NCBI GenBank assembly: GCA_017419405.1
Contig: JAFOLH010000006.1
Location: 456,853-520,852, forward strand
Length of the DNA stretch: 64,000 nucleotides
Direction of reading: 5' to 3'
DNA from: Renibacterium sp.
Lineage (GTDB): Bacteria; Actinomycetota; Actinomycetes; Actinomycetales; Micrococcaceae
Shown: one piece after another, positions 44,563-52,619 of the stretch
Numbering within the stretch: the stretch's first letter is position 1
Layout of the letters: the number at the start of each line of letters is the position of its first letter
Made by a program: the position numbers and the translations under genes
The notes under the pieces: model-generated
Told to the model about the DNA's origin: nothing
Seen by the model: the letters and a program-made list of their open reading frames with translations, nothing else
Databases searched by the model: none

Positions 44563-45434
44563 TTGTCGATTCCTGGGTCAATTGGCGAGGTCTCGAGCTG
44601 AACGCCGATTACCGCGCCGAGACCGATTTCCTGCTCAAGGGCATCGTCGGGTGGAGTTCTTGGGAAGCCTCGCGGTGGACCGGGAAACGCCCGGATGCGC
44701 ACGGGCAATTCGCCGGCCGGGCTTATGTCGCCAACCGGCAGGTGGTGTTGACCGGAGTTTGCTATCGTCCGGAATCCCGCGATGCGCTGTTCGACGAGCT
44801 CAGCAAGTCCCTGGCTCTTCCGATGCGAGGCGGCACCGACGAGTGGCTCACCGTGCGGCATGCCGGACGGACCTTGCGTGCCGCGGCAACGCTCATGCAA
44901 TTCGAGCCGATGGAGACCCCAGCCACTTGGGCGGCCGGAGTGTTCGGCTGGAAGATCGAATTCCATTGCGCCGATGTATACCGTTACGAGACCACCAGCC
45001 GGACAGTCAGCACCGGTTTGGCCGGATACGGCTCCGGCGCACTGGAGTTCGACCTGTTCACCGACGGCGCCGCGGATACCGGTTTCCTGGAATTCGGCGC
45101 CCCCGGGGCCGATGGCCTGTTCACGCTGGAAAATCCGGGCTCGATGGAAATCCACCCGGTCTTCACGGTCAAGGGACCGGCGGCGGCTTTCGCGATCGAA
45201 AACCAGAGCACCGGGCAATCGCTGGTGTACAGCGGTGAGATCTTCCCGGGACAGAGCCTGGTACTCAATGACGGGTCGGTCCTGCTCGACGGCGTCGACC
45301 GGAGCATCTATCTGACCGGACGGCAATGGTGGACGGTTCCGGCCGGCGGCCGGATGACCGGCCGCTTCCGCAGCCTGGGTCCGGCGAAACCGGGCAGCTT
45401 GCTGACCGTGACCACCACCGGGAGGCACTTGTGA
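44559..45434 (+). CDS. Distal tail protein (Dit-like)
   Basis: A 291-residue protein directly after the tape measure, the standard place for Dit, the hub that joins tube and tip. N-terminal WVNWRGLELNADYRAETDFL begins the beta-barrel; a galectin-like C-terminal beta domain (ENPGSMEIHPVFTVKGPAAA to LTGRQWWTVPAGG) fits. It overlaps both neighbours by four bases. Confidence 0.82.
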   Translation: MIVDSWVNWRGLELNADYRAETDFLLKGIVGWSSWEASRWTGKRPDAHGQFAGRAYVANRQVVLTGVCYRPESRDALFDELSKSLALPMRGGTDEWLTVRHAGRTLRAAATLMQFEPMETPATWAAGVFGWKIEFHCADVYRYETTSRTVSTGLAGYGSGALEFDLFTDGAADTGFLEFGAPGADGLFTLENPGSMEIHPVFTVKGPAAAFAIENQSTGQSLVYSGEIFPGQSLVLNDGSVLLDGVDRSIYLTGRQWWTVPAGGRMTGRFRSLGPAKPGSLLTVTTTGRHL

Positions 45435-46573
45435 GCGTCGAAGTCATCTGCGGGGAACTCCGCACTGGTCGGGTCCTGGCAGTTTCCCAACCGGGGACCG
45501 CCACCCAGTGGGCCGCTTCCGGCAGCTGGTCGACGGTGCATCGGGACATCGGCCAGATGAAGATCACCGTACCCCTGGCCGGGAACGTGCTGCGGCAGAA
45601 TCCCGGCTTGCTCAGTTTCCTGGAACCGGGACGCTGCTTCATCGGCTTCCGGGTGCCGGAATCCGGGCAGGTGCTCAACGCCGGCCCGATTTGGTCGCAC
45701 AGTTGGGACGGTGCCAGCCAGAGCCTCGGCGTCACCGCGCTCGGCATCGGGTCGGTGTTCGAACGACGCCGCCTGGTCCCGGTGCTCGGCCCAGGCGAAC
45801 GGGTTCAGGACAGCTTGCTCTCCTACCGGGGCCTGAGTCTGGGCAGCATCGCGAAACGACTCGTCGAACTCGCGCTTTCGCACCCCGGCGGCAACCTGCC
45901 CCTGGTTCTGCCGGCCGATGTTCCGGGAACTGACGAGCGCAGCTACAAAGGAGTCGAATTGGGCAAGATCTGGGAACGGATCAGCCAGCTCAGCGACGTG
46001 GCCGGCGGCCCGGACATCGCGTTCATTCCGCGGATGTCCGGACCGACCGCGCTCGAATGGGTGATGCGGATCGGCGAACCCCTGCTGACCCAGAGCGGCG
46101 CCGATTGGCAATGGGATCTGGCCACCGGTTCTTCCACCGTGCTGAGCATGGACGTGACGCGGGACGCTACGAAATTGGCTTCCCGGGCTTGGGCCATCGG
46201 ATCCGGCCAGGGCAGTGAAGCAGTCATCGGCATGGCCGAGGACCCGAGCCTGGTCCGGAACAGCGACTTCCCGTTGCTCGAGGCTTCGGTTTCGCAGACT
46301 TCGGTGAGCGTGCAAACCACGATCGACTCCTATGCGCAGGCGCTGGTCGCCTCCAGCAGCCGTCCTTGGCAGACCTGGAAGTTGCTGGTTTCCGCCTCCG
46401 GCAGCCCAGCGCTCGGCGACTACCGGCCCGGCGATTGGTGCCGGATCTTGATCCCCGAAGAGCATCCGTATTTGCGGCCCGGGCCCTACCGAACCCGGAT
46501 CCTCGCCATCTCCGGACAACTGGGCAGCGAAGCGGTTGACGTTGAGATCGCCCCGACGATGGAGGCCCGATGA
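45431..46573 (+). CDS. Minor tail protein (Tal-like tip protein)
   Basis: A 380-residue protein starting at GTG 45431, which overlaps the dit stop. It follows dit as the tail-associated tip protein does in siphophages. Visible parts are an N-terminal barrel (SVEVICGELRTGRVLAVSQP), a middle part with helical linkers, and a C-terminal barrel (LGDYRPGDWCRILIPEEHPY). No lysozyme or peptidase motif is seen, so it is probably structural only. Confidence 0.75.
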   Translation: MSVEVICGELRTGRVLAVSQPGTATQWAASGSWSTVHRDIGQMKITVPLAGNVLRQNPGLLSFLEPGRCFIGFRVPESGQVLNAGPIWSHSWDGASQSLGVTALGIGSVFERRRLVPVLGPGERVQDSLLSYRGLSLGSIAKRLVELALSHPGGNLPLVLPADVPGTDERSYKGVELGKIWERISQLSDVAGGPDIAFIPRMSGPTALEWVMRIGEPLLTQSGADWQWDLATGSSTVLSMDVTRDATKLASRAWAIGSGQGSEAVIGMAEDPSLVRNSDFPLLEASVSQTSVSVQTTIDSYAQALVASSSRPWQTWKLLVSASGSPALGDYRPGDWCRILIPEEHPYLRPGPYRTRILAISGQLGSEAVDVEIAPTMEAR

Positions 46574-47163
46574 ATCAGAACGATGGTTGGCAGCACGAAC
46601 TGCAGCGGCCGGAAGACGAATTCGGCATGGTTCAACTGTTCCGGTCGCATGGCCGCCGGATCAGCGATTTGGAGACCCGGACCATGCCGGGCTCGGTCTC
46701 GCTCGGCTACGACCGGAAGACCAGCAGCGGCTTCGCTCTGACTGCTGCGAGCACGGTTTACGCCTCGGCCGCGGTAAGCGCTCCGGCTGGCTTCAGCCTG
46801 GCCTTGGTGACCGTCAGCGCCCAAGTCCAGCTGGTGTGGGATGCCAAAGCCAGCACCTCCGGGGGCATCGGCTGGGGTGAGGCCTACGGCCAATTGCAGA
46901 TCGGCAGCAGCAGTTTCCTGCCGATCGGGGCTGTGCCGAGCCGACAGGAGGCCGACCGCGACGGCGCGTTGAGCCGGGTGATCAAATCGATCCCGCTCGG
47001 TCCGGTGCTCGTGCAGCTGCGCGGCGAAGACCTCGGCCCCGATGCGGCGATCGAAGCCAGAGCCCAGCTCTGGTGTTCCAGCGCTTCGAATACCCCGGCG
47101 GGATACCACGCCGACCCAGACATGACCTGCGATCTCATGATGCAGGTCCAATTCATCCGATAG
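46570..47163 (+). CDS. Minor tail protein, unknown
   Basis: A 197-residue protein with a polar helical start (MNQNDGWQHELQRPEDEFGM) and a beta-rich rest ending DMTCDLMMQVQFIR. It overlaps the previous gene by four bases. In actinophages a small beta protein of this kind often trims the tip complex. No enzyme motif. Confidence 0.65.
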   Translation: MNQNDGWQHELQRPEDEFGMVQLFRSHGRRISDLETRTMPGSVSLGYDRKTSSGFALTAASTVYASAAVSAPAGFSLALVTVSAQVQLVWDAKASTSGGIGWGEAYGQLQIGSSSFLPIGAVPSRQEADRDGALSRVIKSIPLGPVLVQLRGEDLGPDAAIEARAQLWCSSASNTPAGYHADPDMTCDLMMQVQFIR

Positions 47164-47172
47164 GAGAACAGC

Positions 47173-48243
47173 ATGGCACTCACCCGAGGAATTTTCATTC
47201 GGAAAGACGGCAAGTCGGTCACCGACCCGGCCGGCACCGATCCGCGCTCGGCCCGGAAGGCGATGAGCGGCCTGGTCGCGGGCAACGCCGACGGCGTGCC
47301 GAGGTCCGGCATCTTCCCGCAGAAAGACGTGCTGATCGTGATCGGTTCCCAGGCCGGCATGGTCTACCGGGTCAAACCGTTCGAAGGAGCTCTGATCCGC
47401 GACGCCGCCGGTTCGGACGGCGTCGTGCTCTACGCCAATGACGCACTCACCGACGTCCCGACGTCGCCGGCACCGAGCACTGGGAGCCGCTGGGATCTGG
47501 TGTATGTGCAATACCCGGAGTCGACCTCGGACTCGACCAGTTCGAAACCGGTGCTGGGCGTGGTGCAAGGCACCGCTTCCGGCACCCCGAGCAAGCCGTC
47601 GGCAGCCCTCCCAGCAAATTCTTATCTTCTTGCGGAATCCTTGGTCTCAGCGGGGAACAGCACAACCGTGGATACCTCGATCAACCAGGTCTGGCGCTAC
47701 ACGGTTCCCCGGGGAGTGCCGATCCCGGTGCGGAACCAGGCCGAACGCGACGAACTCGCCTCGGTTTATCCGGGTCAGCAGGTCAAACGCCTTGATCTTG
47801 GTTCCGATGCGACCGAGACTTGGGACGGGCTGAAATGGAAACTTTCAGGAGTCCGGCGCTACGCCGAGTTCTTCAACAATGGATTCGATGTGGCAGCCAA
47901 CCAATCATGGGATGGAGGGCCACTGACCCTGGATGCAGCCAAAAGCGAGAACCCTGACTTTATCGTGACCGGCCAGCTGAGCGGGTCAGTCAGATTCACA
48001 GCTGATGGCGTCTACAATTGCTGGGCATTGACCAGCCCGTTGTCGAACCCTGGGGAAGGCATTTGGTTCCTCAGCCTGGATGGGCGGAACATTGCCGTCG
48101 ACGGGAGCAGCACCGCGCGCTGGGAGGTCAATCCGATGGCGATTTCGCTACGGATCCAGAAAGACCAAGTTCTCCGATTCACACTGAAAACCACGAACGC
48201 TCATCGTCTGCGATGCCGGCTCGGCATCGAGCGGACTAGCTAG
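47173..48243 (+). CDS. Probable receptor-binding tail protein
   Basis: A 356-residue protein. The N-terminal half (MALTRGIFIRKDGKSVTDPA to about 225) resembles the virion-anchoring part of actinophage minor tail proteins. The C-terminal 130 residues (GVRRYAEFFNNGFDVAANQS to the end) form a separate beta domain, TNF/C1q-like in length. Base composition drops from about 65 to about 57 percent GC (by eye) across that domain, as expected if receptor domains are swapped. It has no downstream chaperone. Confidence 0.7.
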   Translation: MALTRGIFIRKDGKSVTDPAGTDPRSARKAMSGLVAGNADGVPRSGIFPQKDVLIVIGSQAGMVYRVKPFEGALIRDAAGSDGVVLYANDALTDVPTSPAPSTGSRWDLVYVQYPESTSDSTSSKPVLGVVQGTASGTPSKPSAALPANSYLLAESLVSAGNSTTVDTSINQVWRYTVPRGVPIPVRNQAERDELASVYPGQQVKRLDLGSDATETWDGLKWKLSGVRRYAEFFNNGFDVAANQSWDGGPLTLDAAKSENPDFIVTGQLSGSVRFTADGVYNCWALTSPLSNPGEGIWFLSLDGRNIAVDGSSTARWEVNPMAISLRIQKDQVLRFTLKTTNAHRLRCRLGIERTS

Positions 48244-48256
48244 ACGGCGTACCGAG

Positions 48257-48541
48257 ATGCAACCCTGGCTTTCGCTTTTCGTCGCCACCGCGGTTCCGGC
48301 TGTGCTGACCAGCTATGTCGCTTTCTTGACCGGGCTCAGTCGGAACCGCCACGCGATGATCGACCAGTTGCAAGAAGAACGGACGCTCCGGGAGGCGCAG
48401 GTCGCAGAGCTGGAACATCGGATCGATGCTTTCTACGCGGACAAGCATGCCAGCCGGATCTACGTGGCGGCGCTGCTGGACCACATCTGGCAGCGCCAGC
48501 CTCCCCCGCCGCCGGATCCGCCGGCCGGGTACCTTCCCTGA
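48257..48541 (+). CDS. Small membrane protein, lysis-module candidate
   Basis: A 94-residue protein with one N-terminal membrane span (WLSLFVATAVPAVLTSYVAF), then a charged coiled coil (IDQLQEERTLREAQVAELEH) and a Pro-rich tail (PPPPPDPPAGYLP). It resembles phage membrane proteins of lysis cassettes, holin or spanin-like, but no family is certain. Confidence 0.6.
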   Translation: MQPWLSLFVATAVPAVLTSYVAFLTGLSRNRHAMIDQLQEERTLREAQVAELEHRIDAFYADKHASRIYVAALLDHIWQRQPPPPPDPPAGYLP

Positions 48542-48597
48542 TCCCGCCGATGCACCTCCGGCGGCCAAGGCCGTCCCCCGATCGAAAGGAAAGTTCC

Positions 48598-49410
48598 GTG
48601 GCCTACACCCTGCAGACCCGATACAACTCCAAGAACTTCACCCCGGCGGCTCAGGTGCCGGCCGTCTTCGGAATGCCCCGGACGATCACCGGAATCACGA
48701 TCCATCATTGGGGCGCGTTCGGCCAGCAATTCGATCAGGTGCGGACCTGGCTGTGCACCAACAACGTCCCGACTTCTGCGCACTACGTCGTCCAAGCCGG
48801 ACTGATCGCTTGCATCGTGGTCCCGGAAAATGCGGCTTGGCATGCCGGAACGGCACGCGGCAATGCCACCACCATCGGCATCGAATGCCGTCCGGAAGCC
48901 ACGGACGGCGACTATGCCACGGTGGCCGAACTCATCGCGGAACTCCGTCGCAGCTATGGCGATTTGCGGCTCTACCGGCACTCGGAGTGGGTTCCGACGG
49001 CCTGCCCCGGGATCTGGGACCTGACCCGATTGGACCGGTTGGCCAGGAACGGGACTCCGTCCGCAGTCCCGCCGCCGGAAACCCCCCGGCCAGTCGCGCC
49101 GCCGGCTCCGGCAGCCGGCCCGATCCAGTGGCTGGTCGAGCCGGGCGAGACGCTTTCCCAGGTCGCCGCCTACTACAACGGCCCCTCGGCCGCCCAAATC
49201 GCCGCCGCGAACGGCATCGCCGATCCCGACGCCATCCAGGCCGGTCAGCTGCTCACCATTCCTGGGCCCTTGTCCTGGGTGGTCGACCCGGGAGACACCT
49301 TGAGCAGCATCGCCGGCTATTACCGGGTCAGCGTCGACTACCTCGTACGGCTCAACGGAATCGCCGATCCCGATTCGATCAGCGTCGGCCAGGTACTGAA
49401 AATCCAATGA
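48598..49410 (+). CDS. N-acetylmuramoyl-L-alanine amidase with two LysM domains
   Basis: A 270-residue endolysin-type enzyme, start GTG 48598 behind GAAAGGA. The Amidase_2 domain (residues 1-150) shows zinc ligands in [15 protein letters not shown] with AWHAG, and [13 protein letters not shown] Pro/Ala linker leads to two LysM repeats ([32 protein letters not shown]). It cleaves the amide between MurNAc and L-Ala. No signal peptide, so a holin or release is needed. It overlaps the next small gene. Confidence 0.92.
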   Translation: MAYTLQTRYNSKNFTPAAQVPAVFGMPRTITGITIHHWGAFGQQFDQVRTWLCTNNVPTSAHYVVQAGLIACIVVPENAAWHAGTARGNATTIGIECRPEATDGDYATVAELIAELRRSYGDLRLYRHSEWVPTACPGIWDLTRLDRLARNGTPSAVPPPETPRPVAPPAPAAGPIQWLVEPGETLSQVAAYYNGPSAAQIAAANGIADPDAIQAGQLLTIPGPLSWVVDPGDTLSSIAGYYRVSVDYLVRLNGIADPDSISVGQVLKIQ

Positions 49411-49550
49411 CCAGCCAGCGTTGCGCCCTGGGCTGTTTGGTCCTGCTGGGCAGCGCAATGCTCGGACTGCTGCTGTGGACGGCGATCAGCATCCTGCACG
49501 ATCTGGCCGCGGCCTTGCAACGCAGTTTGGACCTTCTGAGTGGCATTTAG
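49407..49550 (+). CDS. 47-residue membrane peptide, holin-like
   Basis: A short protein ([20 protein letters not shown], then a Trp and an amphipathic end) that overlaps the amidase stop by four bases (ATGA). It has one membrane span and a short amphipathic tail. Position between endolysin and holin suggests an antiholin or second holin. Confidence 0.6.
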   Translation: MTSQRCALGCLVLLGSAMLGLLLWTAISILHDLAAALQRSLDLLSGI

Positions 49551-49558
49551 GAGAAATC

Positions 49559-49804
49559 ATGCTCACAGTTTCCTTTTGGAAAGCGGCCTTCGAGCGAGCG
49601 GTCAAAACTGCGGCGCAAGCGGCGATCGCCCTGATCGGCACCGGTTCGGTCGGTTTCACCGATCTCAACTGGCTCCAAATCGCCTCCGTCTCCGGGGTCG
49701 CTGGAATCGTATCCATCTTGACCTCGCTCGCCTCCGGTGCGGGCGATGGCAACCCCTCCGCCACCAACGCGGAATCCGCCGGCGGCCGTCACGTGGCCCG
49801 GTAG
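49559..49804 (+). CDS. Holin
   Basis: An 81-residue protein with the start [20 protein letters not shown], two membrane spans and a polar tail, like the r1t-type holins of actinophages (FW..AxERAVKT start). It would let the amidase out. Start ATG behind GGAG. It is the last gene of the operon. Confidence 0.83.
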   Translation: MLTVSFWKAAFERAVKTAAQAAIALIGTGSVGFTDLNWLQIASVSGVAGIVSILTSLASGAGDGNPSATNAESAGGRHVAR

Positions 49805-49815
49805 GCAGGAGGAAG

Positions 49816-49844
49816 GTCCCTCGCCCGGGTCACGGGCGAGGGAC
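49816..49844 (+). terminator. Terminator of the tail operon
   Basis: GTCCCTCGCCCG and CGGGCGAGGGAC form a perfect 12-bp stem around a 5-base loop, 12 bases after the holin stop. It stands between convergent genes, and a further GC-rich repeat (49847-49869) reads toward the MBL gene. Confidence 0.8.
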
Positions 49845-49857
49845 GCTCCCGCCCGGC

Positions 49858-50943
49858 TCAGAGCGGGAAGACCTGTCCGTCGACGGCGATCGTCGTCGGC
49901 CCCTGGTAGCTTTGCCCGATCGCGGCCCGCCACTGGGCTTCCGTGGCGGTCGGCGAGTAGTGGCTGACGATCAGGTTTTTGGCGTTGGCCGCCGCTGCGA
50001 CTTGTCCGACCTCGATCGCCGAAGTGTGCGAGTTCTGATGGTAGACGGTATTCAGGACGTAAATTGATTCGTGTACCAGGAAATCGGTGTTTCTGGCCAG
50101 TTTCACCACGTTGTCCGATTTGGTGCAGTCCCCCGACATGGTGACCGACTTCCCATTCTTGAGATCGAATCGGAAGGCGAACGACGGAAAGGTGTCGAAG
50201 TGCGGGACCAGAATCGCCGAAACCGTGAGATTGGCGTCCGATGTCACCACGAAGGGATCCATATCCGGAGCAGTATTCTGATAACTCGCCCCGACATCGG
50301 GCAGTTTGATCGCCGCGACATCCATGAGCGTGCGCGGATCGTACGACCCCTGATCGCGATTGAGGATGTTCGCCGAATAGGCATAGGCATCGTGCATGCT
50401 GTTGGTGAGCTCCACAATCCCCGGGGTCGGATTGCTGCCGATCGTGAACGTCGCCTGGCCCACCCGGCTCGGCGGCAGGCCGCCCGCCGGGCCCGGGCCG
50501 AATACCGAGACGGGTGCCTCGCGGGGCGGGAATACCGCCGGGTCCCCGGACGAGGCGAAGAAATTGTAGTAATCGAAAATATGGTCATTGTGCAGGTGGG
50601 TGATGAACATCGACTTCATATCCGAAAAGCTGAAGCCCATATCCGCGAATTGGGTGAGGCTGCCTCGTCCGGCATCGATCAGATAGAGTGCGCCATTGAT
50701 TTGCAACAGGGTGGCAATGCCGATCCGGTTGGGTTCCGGTGGCGGGCCGGCTTCCACACCCAAAGTGATCAACGCATCACCGGTGGGCGGCGTGGCGGGC
50801 GTCGGAGTGGTCGTGGCGGCGCTCGCAGCCGTAGCGCCACCGAGCGTAGCCAGCATTCCGGCTCCTGCGATGGCACCGAGCATGGCGGTGCGGCGCGGTA
50901 GCCCCGCACCCTTTGATTCCTGGTCTTCATCGGTTGAGCACAT
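49858..50943 (-). CDS. Tat-exported metallo-beta-lactamase-fold protein
   Basis: A 361-residue secreted hydrolase. Start MCSTDEDQE leads to a Tat signal, LPRRTAMLGAIAGAGMLATL, with AXA cleavage near TAASA. The MBL motif is FITHLHNDHIFD, with later metal ligands in SGDCTKSDN and VSHYSPT. The layout is that of arylsulfatase/RNase Z-like members. Substrate unknown. It is oriented toward the tail cluster and likely unrelated to it. Confidence 0.83.
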   Translation of the reverse strand: MCSTDEDQESKGAGLPRRTAMLGAIAGAGMLATLGGATAASAATTTPTPATPPTGDALITLGVEAGPPPEPNRIGIATLLQINGALYLIDAGRGSLTQFADMGFSFSDMKSMFITHLHNDHIFDYYNFFASSGDPAVFPPREAPVSVFGPGPAGGLPPSRVGQATFTIGSNPTPGIVELTNSMHDAYAYSANILNRDQGSYDPRTLMDVAAIKLPDVGASYQNTAPDMDPFVVTSDANLTVSAILVPHFDTFPSFAFRFDLKNGKSVTMSGDCTKSDNVVKLARNTDFLVHESIYVLNTVYHQNSHTSAIEVGQVAAAANAKNLIVSHYSPTATEAQWRAAIGQSYQGPTTIAVDGQVFPL

Positions 50944-51314
50944 GATCCTCGATCCCCTCGATAGTCGATGTATTTCTTCTGGTATATGAAAGATAACCTC
51001 GGACTCCCGGAGAATTTTGCGATTCCAGAAAAGGCTAAGTTGATCCATATTTGAAACTTGGAAAAGAATATTTTCCTGTCAATCCGGAGCCGCATCCATG
51101 TTCACTCCACAGGCGAATTCCAGCACCGTTGGAGATCCGGCAAATATTTTCGGGTAGACGCGCGTTCTCAGATAACGGCCGATCGGCAGGCGCGCTACCA
51201 AACCGCCCGGACCGGGCGAGCCAAGACTCCGCCCGAACGTCCGCCATCAGGTTGGCGCGGTCCGGAAACCGAACTAGAGTTATCACCAACGAACAGCCAA
51301 ACAGTGAGGCCAGT
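50944..51314. other. Divergent intergenic region, 371 bases
   Basis: This gap separates the divergent starts of the Tat-MBL gene and the lipoprotein. It is less GC-rich than its surroundings. The only signals I can support are the lipoprotein promoter at 51252-51280 and the ribosome binding site GAGGGGATCGAGG of the MBL gene next to 50944. The open frames in it have no plausible start. Confidence 0.6.
51252..51280 (+). promoter_or_regulatory. Promoter of the lipoprotein gene
   Basis: TTGGCG and TAGAGT are separated by 17 bases and lie 35 bases before the ATG. Fits a SigA promoter with a modest -10. Confidence 0.55.
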
Positions 51315-52052
51315 ATGAAATCGCCCCGAGTCCTGATCTGCGCCACGGTCGCTGCGGCTGCCCTTTTCGCCTTGGCCGGCTGTTCCGGGAGCTCCGCCGA
51401 TCCGGCGCCCAGCAGTCTCGAGACCGCCGGGACGCCCAGCCCGGCCAGTCCTACGGCCAGTGCGACACCGGCAAAGGCCTACACGGCCGAGCAACTCTCC
51501 GCGGTGATCCCGACCATCGTCGATTCCACCGGAACGCCGTATACCCGGGTTCCCACCGAGCTCCTGGACCAAGGCCTGGCCGCGCTGAAGACCCAGATGG
51601 CAAGCATGCAAGTCGCCCCTGCCGAATGCCGAGATCTGGCGTTGCAGAACTCCAATCTTCCGGAGGGCAGCATCTTGGCCACCGGCAATTCGGCAGCAGA
51701 CAAAAGCGCGCTCACGGTGCTTTCCGCCCAGGACCCCGCAGTGCTCACGAAGTATCTTGCCGACGTCGAATCGGGCAGCAAAACCTGCAGCAACTTCACC
51801 GTGATCGCCGGCGGCCAGGAGATCAAAGCTGCGGTGACCGCCCTCGATGTGAAGACTTCGGCGGCCAAGTCCACGGCGTCGCTGGTGGTCCAGACCCTGC
51901 CGACCGGCAATACCGTGAGCATCCTCGCGGTCACCGGGGTCGAGGACAACGTATTGGTCACCGCAGCCGCTACCGGGGTCGTTCTGCAAGCCAGTGACAG
52001 CCCCGGCCTGGTGCGTGTCGTCGATGAATACTTCGCGAAGCTCGATTCCTGA
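51315..52052 (+). CDS. Lipoprotein of unknown function
   Basis: A 245-residue lipoprotein. Start ATG 51315 with a signal peptide and lipobox ALFALAGC, then a Ser/Pro/Thr linker (about 24-50), then a single alpha/beta domain (AYTAEQLSAVIPTIVDSTGT onward) with two cysteines (AECRD, SKTCSN). It resembles the extracellular sensor-like domains of actinobacterial lipoproteins of the PknH type, but this is weak. Not near any kinase. Confidence 0.65.
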   Translation: MKSPRVLICATVAAAALFALAGCSGSSADPAPSSLETAGTPSPASPTASATPAKAYTAEQLSAVIPTIVDSTGTPYTRVPTELLDQGLAALKTQMASMQVAPAECRDLALQNSNLPEGSILATGNSAADKSALTVLSAQDPAVLTKYLADVESGSKTCSNFTVIAGGQEIKAAVTALDVKTSAAKSTASLVVQTLPTGNTVSILAVTGVEDNVLVTAAATGVVLQASDSPGLVRVVDEYFAKLDS

Positions 52053-52159
52053 ACCAGCGCGGATTCCGATTCGCCGGCGCAATGCCGGCAGCCGCTCCGG
52101 AACGGTTCCGGGCCCCGCCCGGCTCGCGAATTCGGATTCGCGGATCAAGCCCAAAAAAG

Positions 52160-52200
52160 ACAGCCCCGGCGGGATACCAGAAGTATCCCGCCGGGGCTGT
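52160..52200 (-). terminator. Terminator of ssrA
   Basis: An 18-bp perfect stem (ACAGCCCCGGCGGGATAC) with a 5-base loop, followed on the minus strand by a T-run (complement of AAAAAA at 52153). It lies directly after the 3' end of tmRNA. Confidence 0.9.
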
Positions 52201-52205
52201 TTCAG

Positions 52206-52570
52206 TGGAGATGGGGGGAATTGAACCCCCGTCCGATGTCGTGTTGCCAGGTCTTCTCCGGGCGCAGTTTGCGTCGGTTTTTCTCGGCCCCAGTGATCAT
52301 GCAAACAAGTCACTGCCAGGCCCAGCCGTCTAAAAGTCCCCCACGTTGCAACGACAACAACGCAGAGCAGTGGCTCTCTAAATGACGCCAAGGTCCGGGT
52401 AGAGAGCATCCCCGGTTTGACGGACCGTCAGGCTGCTTTAGGCAGCGAGAGCGAAGTCAGTGCGCTTAGAATTGGCACTTATTGGTTTGCAGACAGCGTT
52501 TACGAGATAATTCTGCATCCTCGGCCCGCTTCACCTGTCGCGACTAACATCGTCGAAACCAGTCATCCCC
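52206..52570 (-). ncRNA. ssrA: Transfer-messenger RNA (tmRNA)
   Basis: The 5' end GGGGATG (52570-52564) pairs with CATCTCC near 52207, making the acceptor stem. TTCAATTCCCCC is the T-loop side of the tRNA-like part. The tag frame reads ANSKRTDFALAA and a TAA stop, the expected tag of Arthrobacter-type actinobacteria. The CCA end is not encoded. It rescues stalled ribosomes together with SmpB, encoded 2.2 kb away on the same strand. Confidence 0.95.
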
Positions 52571-52619
52571 GTGTTCAGTTATCAAGGTGTTCAATCCTAC
52601 CGTATCCGGCAGACACTGG

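Noticed and set aside
49858..50943. The Tat-MBL gene as cargo or immunity factor of the tail cluster
   Set aside because: It lies on the opposite strand beyond a strong terminator with an ordinary base composition and no phage-like features.
52207..52260. A tRNA-like T-arm with GGGTTCAATTCCCC pattern
   Set aside because: It is the tRNA-like domain of tmRNA; no separate anticodon arm is present.
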